From: Flavobacteriales bacterium
GTDB lineage: Bacteria > Bacteroidota > Bacteroidia > Flavobacteriales > Weeksellaceae
Length of the DNA: 5,418 nucleotides
Direction: 5' to 3'
Assembly: GCA_900770875.1 (NCBI GenBank)
Contig: CAAGLV010000060.1
Location: 1 to 5,418, forward strand
Positions within the stretch are counted from its first letter, which is position 1. Each line of letters starts with the position of its first letter. The notes under the pieces were generated by a model. The model worked only from the letters and a program-made list of their open reading frames with translations, ran no database searches and was not told the DNA's origin. Both the position numbers and the translations under genes were made by a program. Below, in pieces: positions 1 through 5,418 of the stretch.

Positions 1-803
1 AATTTATGTACGGTTTAAAATTAGCTGAGATCGAAATCAACAGAAAAATGTTAGCTGAGATGGCAGTAAACGATGCTGAAGGCTTCAAAGCTTTAGCAGA
101 AGTTGCAAAATCTAAATTAGCAAACTACGAAGATTCTAATAATCAATTTGAAAATACAGTTTCTAAAGAGCGTGAGCAAGTTCGTGAGTTACAAAAAGCT
201 TTATCAACTTGTATTGAAGGGGGAAATAAAAATGTTGCTGAATTAGTTAAAGAAATTAATGCCTCTAACAAATATATTAAACACTTAGTAAATACAAAGA
301 ATAAATCGGATAGTTTAAATGTTGTTTTAACAAACAATTTAACTCGTTCTTTATCTAAAGCAGAAGCTAAAGATGTTGATGTACAAGTATTAAAAGGTGT
401 GGTTTATATCTCTTTATCGGATGATATGTTATACAAATCAGGTTCTTACGAAATTTCTCCAGCTGCTGGTGAAACTTTAAAGAAAATTGCTAAAATCATC
501 AACGATTACAAAGATTACGATGTATTAGTTGAAGGTAACACAGATAATGTGCCAATTAGCAAAACTAATATCCGTAACAACTGGGATTTATCTGCATTAC
601 GTGCATCTTCTGTTGTACAAGCTTTACAAAACCAATATGGTGTTGATGGAAAACGTATGACTGCTGGTGGACGTGGAGAATTTAACCCATTAACAACTAA
701 CGCAACAGATGCTGGACGTTCTCAAAACCGTAGAACTCAAATCATCATCTTACCTAAGTTAGATCAGTTTATGGAATTAATCGGTCAGGCACCTAAAGAT
801 TAA
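1..803 (+). CDS. OmpA-family outer-membrane/peptidoglycan-binding protein, 5'-truncated by window edge
   Basis: The reading frame is open to the left edge, so the true start and any signal peptide lie outside; the first visible Met (position 6) is probably internal. Residues below are numbered from that Met (265 aa visible). Residues 3-115 are Lys/Glu/Ala-rich helix with coiled-coil character. Residues about 125-250 are an OmpA C-terminal domain, which binds the diaminopimelate of peptidoglycan and ties the outer membrane to the wall. Visible signatures are G-N-T-D at 177-180, NNWDLSALRA at 191-200, GGRGEFNPL at 221-229 and GRSQNRR at 237-243. Asp180 and Arg199 match the conserved Asp/Arg pair that holds the peptide stem in OmpA-type domains. 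The His usual in 'GHTD' is Asn here. No N-terminal beta-barrel can be seen, and the coiled coil suggests a lipoprotein-like periplasmic anchor rather than a porin, but the missing N-terminus leaves this open. The family call is firm; the exact role is not. Confidence 0.93.
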   Translation, partial: FMYGLKLAEIEINRKMLAEMAVNDAEGFKALAEVAKSKLANYEDSNNQFENTVSKEREQVRELQKALSTCIEGGNKNVAELVKEINASNKYIKHLVNTKNKSDSLNVVLTNNLTRSLSKAEAKDVDVQVLKGVVYISLSDDMLYKSGSYEISPAAGETLKKIAKIINDYKDYDVLVEGNTDNVPISKTNIRNNWDLSALRASSVVQALQNQYGVDGKRMTAGGRGEFNPLTTNATDAGRSQNRRTQIIILPKLDQFMELIGQAPKD

Positions 804-840
804 TCATTTTTTAGATAAAAATTCTAAAACTATACTTAAT

Positions 841-866
841 AAGGCCACTTTTTAGTGGCTTTTTTT
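841..866 (+). terminator. Rho-independent terminator after the OmpA-family gene
   Basis: An inverted repeat pairs 841-848 with 855-862 around a 6-nt loop (849-854). The core is five Watson-Crick pairs (GCCAC/GTGGC), extended by one G-T and two A-T pairs. It runs into seven consecutive T residues (860-866). It lies 38 nt after the OmpA-family stop codon and ahead of the antiporter start, so it should separate the two plus-strand genes. Confidence 0.8.
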
Positions 867-911
867 GTATCTTTTGGAAATAAATACTTAACATTAAATT
901 TTTACTTACTT

Positions 912-2201
912 ATGGAATTGTACTACTCATTTTCGGTATTAATTGTATTAGCCTCCATCTTTGCATATGCCAATGTTAGATTTTTAAAATTACCAGGAAC
1001 AATCGGAATTATGGTGATTGCCATGTTAGTTTCTGTGATGATTAGATTAGTTGGGCATCAATTTTTTCCTCATGCAACAAAAGGGCTTTACGAATTATTT
1101 ACCGATTTAGATTTTACTGAAATCTTAATGGGTGCAATGCTTAACTTTTTATTATTTGCTGGGGCTCTCCATGTAAACATAGGTGATCTTAAGAATCAGA
1201 AATGGGCGATTATGACCTATGCAACCATTAGTGTTGTGCTCTCGGCATTTATTGTTGCGGGCATTTTATTTTATGTAGCACCCTTATTTGGAATTCAAAT
1301 CCCGTTTATTATTTGTTTATTATTTGGTACATTAATTTCGCCAACAGATCCAATTGTGGTATTGGGTATTTTAAAGCAGGCAAAGGTGCCAAAATCTATC
1401 GAAACTAAAATTACAGGAGAATCGTTATTTAACGACGGTGTTGCCGTTGTAATGTTTGCGGTAGTTTTGCAAGTTGCGACTAATCCTAATTTTGTAGCTT
1501 CGGCGTCGTCTGTTTCTAAATTATTTTTACAAGAAGCTGGTGGTGGAATTGTTTTAGGTGCACTTTTAGGATATTCGGCATCTAAATTAATGCAAAAGAT
1601 AGATGATTATAAAGTATCTGTATTAATTACTTTATCTATTGTAATGGGAGGGTTTTTAATCGCAAAAGCAACTCATGTTTCTTCGCCATTAGCAATGGTA
1701 ATTGCCGGATTAATTATTGGTAATTATGGTAAAAATGTGGCAATGTCTAAAGATACGCAAGATTACTTAGGTAAATTTTGGGAATTGATTGATGAGATTA
1801 TGAATGCTATATTATTTTTATTTATAGGATTTGAGTTATTGTTAATTGAAGATTTATTAGATGAAATTATCTTAGGTATTGTTACAATTTTTATTGTTTT
1901 ATTCTCTCGTTTCTTGTCAATATTAATTCCTTTTAAAACGTTATTACGCAAAAATCCATATTCGCCAGGTTCTTTACCTGTAATGGTTTGGGGAGGAATT
2001 AGAGGAGGAGTTTCTATTGCTTTAGTTTTATCTATGCCCAATGGCGAATGGAAAGAATTGCTTTTAGAGATTACTTATGTTGTTGTATTATTTTCTATTG
2101 TTGTACAAGGATTAACAGTAGGTAAAGTAGCACATAAATTCCTTAAAAACGAAGACGATTCTGGACACGATGAATTACTTAAAGTAGACGAACATCATTA
2201 A
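912..2201 (+). CDS. CPA1-family Na+/H+ antiporter (NhaP-like)
   Basis: Predicted inner-membrane exchanger of Na+ (possibly K+) for H+, 429 aa, serving pH and salt homeostasis. It is almost entirely hydrophobic, with about 12-13 membrane segments. The first begins at residue 3, and the last ends near residue 405, before a short polar tail ending in HH. Key CPA1 features are visible: T145-D146-P147 inside an SPTDP motif (the unwound helix of the ion site); GESLFNDG at 169-176, with the N174-D175 pair typical of electroneutral CPA1 exchangers; and GGIRGG at 361-366, with the conserved Arg364. The C-tail is only about 25 residues, with no TrkA-C/RCK regulatory domain. The ATG at 912 is preferred: an in-frame GTG at 855 lies inside the upstream terminator and would add a 19-residue extension before a helix that already starts well at 912. 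No Shine-Dalgarno site is seen, as is usual in Bacteroidota. It is transcribed alone, between two terminators. Ion specificity cannot be read from the sequence. Confidence 0.93.
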   Translation: MELYYSFSVLIVLASIFAYANVRFLKLPGTIGIMVIAMLVSVMIRLVGHQFFPHATKGLYELFTDLDFTEILMGAMLNFLLFAGALHVNIGDLKNQKWAIMTYATISVVLSAFIVAGILFYVAPLFGIQIPFIICLLFGTLISPTDPIVVLGILKQAKVPKSIETKITGESLFNDGVAVVMFAVVLQVATNPNFVASASSVSKLFLQEAGGGIVLGALLGYSASKLMQKIDDYKVSVLITLSIVMGGFLIAKATHVSSPLAMVIAGLIIGNYGKNVAMSKDTQDYLGKFWELIDEIMNAILFLFIGFELLLIEDLLDEIILGIVTIFIVLFSRFLSILIPFKTLLRKNPYSPGSLPVMVWGGIRGGVSIALVLSMPNGEWKELLLEITYVVVLFSIVVQGLTVGKVAHKFLKNEDDSGHDELLKVDEHH

Positions 2202-2205
2202 ATAG

Positions 2206-2234
2206 AAAAGGCGAACCGTAAGGTTCGCCTTTTT
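2206..2234. terminator. Bidirectional terminator at convergent gene ends
   Basis: A perfect 12-bp stem pairs 2206-2217 with 2222-2233 (core GGCGAACC/GGTTCGCC) around the tetraloop GTAA, a GNRA-type loop when read on the plus strand. The T run 2230-2234 follows on the plus strand. The A run 2206-2209 gives a T run on the minus strand, so the same hairpin can end both the antiporter transcript and the opposing pheT-lipoprotein transcript. It begins 4 nt after the antiporter stop and ends 20 nt from the lipoprotein stop. Confidence 0.88.
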
Positions 2235-2254
2235 ATATATTCTTCTCTAATTAA

Positions 2255-2686
2255 TTATCGAATAAATTTAAATAATAGGACATTGTTTTTGTATAAGTAC
2301 AATTCGTTTCCTTTAATTTCGTAACGATTTACATCATCTAAAAGATCTAAAAATGCATCTTCTATTTTATAGTTTGGGCAAATAATCTCTGTGCTTGTAA
2401 CCGGACTAAATTTTAGTTTATCGTCATCAACAGTAATTGTCGATGCAAAATTATTACAACCAGCAAATCCTGTTACGTTAAATGTTTTATCGTTAATATT
2501 TATTGTAACATTTTCGTTATTAAATCCTTTAACTAAAGTTGCATCATCTTTTAACAATTTCCAATCAGCGTTATAAAGCGAAACTTTTTTAACATTGATA
2601 TTAGTTGCTTGCGAAGTTGATGTTGAGCACGAGTTTAAAAATAAACAACTTAAAGCGAAAACAGAAAGTCCTTTTACTAAATTCAT
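2255..2686 (-). CDS. META-domain (HslJ-like, DUF306) lipoprotein
   Basis: A 143-aa envelope protein. Residues 1-19 form a short lipoprotein signal peptide (Lys5, hydrophobic core) ending in the lipobox L-N-S-C, with Cys20 the predicted lipidated residue. The next residues, STSTSQ, lack the acidic run that flavobacteria use to send lipoproteins to the cell surface, so a periplasm-facing location is inferred. Residues about 40-142 match a single META domain: an N-terminal W-K-L-L (42-45), then GFAGCNNF (73-80), a T-S-T-E-I-I-C block (97-103), an acidic helix FLDLLDDV (112-119), and a final strand pair ELYLY...LLFKF. Cys77 and Cys103 are the only cysteines in the mature part besides Cys20 and could form a disulfide. 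META proteins include E. coli HslJ, linked to heat shock and novobiocin tolerance, but their biochemical role is unsettled, so no specific function is claimed. The ATG lies 3 nt after the pheT stop, which implies co-transcription and perhaps translational coupling. Confidence 0.87.
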   Translation of the reverse strand: MNLVKGLSVFALSCLFLNSCSTSTSQATNINVKKVSLYNADWKLLKDDATLVKGFNNENVTININDKTFNVTGFAGCNNFASTITVDDDKLKFSPVTSTEIICPNYKIEDAFLDLLDDVNRYEIKGNELYLYKNNVLLFKFIR

Positions 2687-2689
2687 ATC

Positions 2690-5104
2690 TTATCTTAATT
2701 CTGCATTAAACTGCGTTTGGTAAACTTTGATTAATTTATTCATTACGCCATCAATTTCCTGATCGCTTAATGTTTTATTTTCGTCCATAATCATAAAGCT
2801 TAAAGCGTACGATTTTTTACCAGCAGGTAATTTATCTCCTTCGTAAACATCAAATAAATTAATATCTTTTAACAAGTTTGTTTTAACCGAACGTGCCGCA
2901 AGATATAATTCTTCGTATTTAACTGTTTGATCTAATAATAAAGCTAAATCGCGACGAGAAGATGGGAATTTAGAAATTTCTTTGTACGTTAATTTTTGTT
3001 CGTTTGCTAATTTAATAATTGCATCCCAATTTAACTGAGCAAAGTAAACCTCTTGAGAAACGCCAATTTTCTTCGCTAATTTTTTATCGATAATACCAAT
3101 TGTTCCTAAAGCAACTTCGTTATTAAAAATCTCGATTCCATCAGTGTAATTTGCATTGTTGGCTGCTTTTTCTGCTGTGATTTCTATTTTTAAACGAACA
3201 AAAAGTTGTTGTACTAAACCTTTTAAATCGGCAAAAGTAGCTTTACGTAAATTTCCTGTCCAAGATTCTGCAGTAAAATTTCCCGATAAAACAATCCCTA
3301 AACAACGTTGCTCTTCGTAAGTGTTGTTTAATTTACGGTAGATTTTACCAAACTCGAATAACTTAACGTTTGTATTACGACGGTTTACGTTAAATGCAAC
3401 ATTCTCTAATAAGCCGTTTAATAATGTACGACGCATTACTGCTAAATCAGCCGAAAGTGGATTTAACATTTCTACGCTTTCACCTTCTGGATATTCAAAA
3501 ACAGATTCGTATTCTTTTTTCGTTAACGAGTTGTTCATTGCTTCGTTAAATCCTGCAGCAGTTAATTGTCTTGCAACAAAATCTTCTGTTTTTTCAGGAT
3601 CGATAGAAGTTGTCGGAACGTAAGAGAACGAGAATTTTGATGGAATTTCGATGTTGTCGTATCCATAAATTCTTAAAATATCTTCGATAATATCAACTTC
3701 GCGTTGTACATCAACACGGTAAGAAGGTACTTCGATCGCTAAAGTTCCGTTATCTTCGTTTAAGATTTTAATATCTAAAGCAGCTAAAATTGTTTTGATT
3801 GTTGCTTCAGGAATCTCAACACCTAATAATTCTTTAACTTTCGCTAAACGTAAATCGAATGTAAAGTTTTCGATTGCTGTTGGATAAATATCTGTAATGT
3901 TAGAAGCGATTTCAGCATCAGCTAATTCAACTAATAATAAAACAGCTTTCTTTAACGCATCAACTGTAATTGTAGGATCGATACCACGTTCGAAACGGAA
4001 AGAGGCATCTGTATTTAATCCGTGAGCTTTTGCACCTTTACGAATAGTTACTGGCTCGAAGTAAGCAGATTCTAAGAAAACGTTTTTAGTGGTTTCTGTA
4101 ATTCCAGAATCTTGTCCACCAAAAACACCAGCCATACACATTGGCGCGTTTTCGTTGCAAATCATTAATTCGTGCCCTTTTAACGTACGCTCAACGCCGT
4201 CTAAAGTTGTAAATTTAGTTCCTTCGGCTAATTTTTTAACGATTACTTTATTTCCTTCGATTTTATCTGCATCAAATGCATGTAAAGGTTGCCCTAAATC
4301 GTGTAAAATAAAGTTTGTAATATCTACTACGTTATTAATTGGTGATAAACCAATTGTGCGTAATTTATTTTTTAACCAATCTGGAGATTCTTTAACTGTA
4401 ATATTTTTTAAGTAAACACCAGCGTAACGAGGTGCAGCTTCTGTATCTGCAACTTCGATAGCAATTGGGTTTGTTCCAAAATCTGTTGTTGGGTAAGCAT
4501 CTACATTGTAAGAAGTGAAAGATCCGTTAATTTCGCGTGCTTTAAAAGCAGCATATAAATCGCGAGCAACTCCAAAGTGAGACATGGCGTCTGCACGGTT
4601 TGGTGTTAAACCAATTTCGATTAGGTGATCTTCTTCTTCAATAAAGATTGTTGCTAATGGAGTTCCAGCAACTAAGGCATCATCCATTACTAAAATTCCC
4701 GAATTATCTTCTCCGATTCCTAACTCTACTTCAGAGCAAATCATTCCGAAAGATTCTTCGCCACGAATTTTAGATTTTTTAATTTTAAAATCGCCAGGGA
4801 AAACAGTTCCAATTGTAGCAACAGGTACAGTTTGTCCAGCTGCAACGTTTGGTGCACCACAAACAATTTGTGTAGCTTGTCCGTCACCTAAGTCGATTTT
4901 AGTAATTTTTAATTTATCAGCATTTGGATGAGGTTGAGTTTCTAAAACTTTACCAACAACAACCGTTTCTAAATATTCTTTAGCTCCACCTACTTTTTCT
5001 ACACCTTCAACTTCAAGTCCGATATTTGTTAATACCGCTGAAATTTCGTCTAAAGAAACTTCAGTATCGATGTAGGTTTTAAGCCAATTATATGAGATTT
5101 TCAT
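2690..5104 (-). CDS. pheT: Phenylalanine--tRNA ligase beta subunit
   Basis: Beta chain of the cytoplasmic alpha2-beta2 phenylalanyl-tRNA synthetase. The alpha chain (PheS) holds the aminoacylation site; the beta chain binds tRNA-Phe and removes mischarged Tyr. It is 804 aa, close to the usual length of about 795-800, and appears intact. Domains in order: B1 at 1-38 (MKISYNWLKTYID start); EMAP/OB-type tRNA-binding domain at about 42-152, with HPNADKLKI at 59-67, CGAPNV at 82-87 and KIRGEES at 112-118; LTPNRAD at 166-172; B3/B4 editing domain at about 215-400, with NNVVDITNF at 257-265, GQPLHAFD at 271-278, GGQDSGITE at 329-337 and RFERGIDP at 370-377; B5 at about 410-485, with IEDILRIYGYD at 473-483; catalytic-like core at about 490-700; and FDX-ACB anticodon-binding domain at about 710-804, opening with SKFPSSRRDLALLLD. 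The start at 5104 gives the canonical family N-terminus. No pheS lies within the window; dnaN is 34 nt upstream and a META lipoprotein gene 3 nt downstream, suggesting an operon. Confidence 0.98.
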   Translation of the reverse strand: MKISYNWLKTYIDTEVSLDEISAVLTNIGLEVEGVEKVGGAKEYLETVVVGKVLETQPHPNADKLKITKIDLGDGQATQIVCGAPNVAAGQTVPVATIGTVFPGDFKIKKSKIRGEESFGMICSEVELGIGEDNSGILVMDDALVAGTPLATIFIEEEDHLIEIGLTPNRADAMSHFGVARDLYAAFKAREINGSFTSYNVDAYPTTDFGTNPIAIEVADTEAAPRYAGVYLKNITVKESPDWLKNKLRTIGLSPINNVVDITNFILHDLGQPLHAFDADKIEGNKVIVKKLAEGTKFTTLDGVERTLKGHELMICNENAPMCMAGVFGGQDSGITETTKNVFLESAYFEPVTIRKGAKAHGLNTDASFRFERGIDPTITVDALKKAVLLLVELADAEIASNITDIYPTAIENFTFDLRLAKVKELLGVEIPEATIKTILAALDIKILNEDNGTLAIEVPSYRVDVQREVDIIEDILRIYGYDNIEIPSKFSFSYVPTTSIDPEKTEDFVARQLTAAGFNEAMNNSLTKKEYESVFEYPEGESVEMLNPLSADLAVMRRTLLNGLLENVAFNVNRRNTNVKLFEFGKIYRKLNNTYEEQRCLGIVLSGNFTAESWTGNLRKATFADLKGLVQQLFVRLKIEITAEKAANNANYTDGIEIFNNEVALGTIGIIDKKLAKKIGVSQEVYFAQLNWDAIIKLANEQKLTYKEISKFPSSRRDLALLLDQTVKYEELYLAARSVKTNLLKDINLFDVYEGDKLPAGKKSYALSFMIMDENKTLSDQEIDGVMNKLIKVYQTQFNAELR

Positions 5105-5138
5105 TGTTAATTTGAAAAATAGATTTTTATTTGTTTGA

Positions 5139-5418
5139 TTATGCGTTAAGCATTACAGGCATAACTAACATTAAGATTTCTTCGCCATCTTCTAAACCAT
5201 CAACAGGTTTAATGATTCCTGCACGATTTGGTTCAGACATTTCTAATGTAATTTCGTCTGATTGTAAGTTGTTTAACATTTCGATTAAGAATCGAGAGTT
5301 AAAACCAATTTGTAAATCTGTTCCGTTGTAATCGCATGGTAAACGTTCTTCTGCTTTATTTGCAAAGTCTACATCTTCTGCAGAAATTGTTAACGAGTTA
5401 CCTACTAATTTTAAACGT
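5139..5418 (-). CDS. dnaN: DNA polymerase III beta subunit (sliding clamp), C-terminal 92 residues; start lies beyond the right edge
   Basis: Translating the minus strand from the right edge gives 92 residues and a TAA at 5139-5141; the gene continues out of the window. The fragment covers most of the third clamp domain. It contains the segment IGFNSRFLIEML (37-48 of the visible part), then SDEITLEMSEPNRAGIIKP (53-71), and ends in LVMPVMLNA. The IGFNxxFL helix and the C-terminal MPxxL motif are hallmarks of bacterial DnaN; E. coli ends in MPMRL. Here two residues (Asn-Ala) follow the motif. The product is the ring that tethers DNA polymerase to its template and docks other replication and repair proteins in the cleft next to this C-terminus. 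The stop is 34 nt before pheT on the same strand with no terminator between, so pheT is probably co-transcribed with it. Confidence 0.95.
   Translation of the reverse strand, partial: RLKLVGNSLTISAEDVDFANKAEERLPCDYNGTDLQIGFNSRFLIEMLNNLQSDEITLEMSEPNRAGIIKPVDGLEDGEEILMLVMPVMLNA

Noticed and set aside
143..337. 64-codon open frame on the minus strand
   Set aside because: It is antisense to the helical part of the OmpA-family gene, has no recognisable domain, and arises from AT-rich codon bias.
809..829. AT-rich inverted repeat (7-bp stem, 7-nt loop) just after the OmpA-family stop
   Set aside because: The stem has only one G-C pair and no T run follows; the GC-containing hairpin at 841-866 is the credible terminator.
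868..876. Possible Bacteroidota -7 promoter element for the antiporter (TATCTTTTG)
   Set aside because: It is one base off the TAnnTTTG pattern and no TTG box lies at the expected distance upstream; too weak to annotate, although a promoter must lie somewhere in 804-911.
1763..2041. 92-codon open frame on the minus strand
   Set aside because: It lies wholly opposite the antiporter's last membrane helices; its Asn/Ile/Lys-rich product resembles no protein family I know and reflects the reverse complement of hydrophobic codons.
2391..2576. 61-codon open frame on the plus strand
   Set aside because: Antisense to the META lipoprotein gene, which has a lipobox and domain motifs; no independent coding evidence.
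4089..4415. 108-codon open frame on the plus strand
   Set aside because: Antisense to the highly conserved B3/B4 editing domain of pheT; no recognisable domain.
5105..5138. Possible promoter or attenuator between dnaN and pheT
   Set aside because: The 34-nt gap holds only a weak all-A/T inverted repeat with a 2-nt loop and a partial -7-like string without a partner box; nothing supports a regulatory site.
5131..5331. 66-codon open frame on the plus strand
   Set aside because: It is antisense to the end of dnaN, whose minus-strand translation gives a clear sliding-clamp C-terminus.

Overview
The window looks like an ordinary, gene-dense stretch of chromosome from a low-GC member of the Bacteroidota, most likely Flavobacteriia (order Flavobacteriales). 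The grounds are strongly A/T-biased codon use, A-rich leaders without Shine-Dalgarno sites, a flavobacterial-type OmpA-family protein with a coiled coil before its peptidoglycan-binding domain, and protein sequences (sliding clamp, PheT) of the type seen in that class. The genus cannot be named from this sequence alone.

Layout: two genes on the plus strand face three genes on the minus strand. The plus strand carries the 3' part of an OmpA-family gene (1-803), a hairpin terminator (841-866), and a complete CPA1-type Na+/H+ antiporter gene (912-2201). A strong, near-symmetrical terminator (2206-2234) sits at the convergent junction. The minus strand, read from the right edge leftwards, carries the last 92 codons of dnaN (sliding clamp), complete pheT (phenylalanyl-tRNA synthetase beta subunit), and a small META-domain lipoprotein gene that begins 3 nt after the pheT stop. 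The gap between dnaN and pheT is 34 nt with no terminator, so dnaN-pheT-lipoprotein is probably read as one unit ending at the shared terminator.

Function: the genes cover envelope anchoring (OmpA family), cation/proton exchange at the inner membrane, a probable periplasmic lipoprotein, translation (PheT) and replication (DnaN). They do not form one pathway. The META lipoprotein is the only gene of uncertain function. There is no pheS next to pheT in this window.

I found no mobile element, CRISPR array, tRNA, rRNA, riboswitch or convincing new system. The longest non-coding stretch is 108 nt (804-911), so there is no gene-free region over 300 bases. The findings below are modest and scored accordingly.
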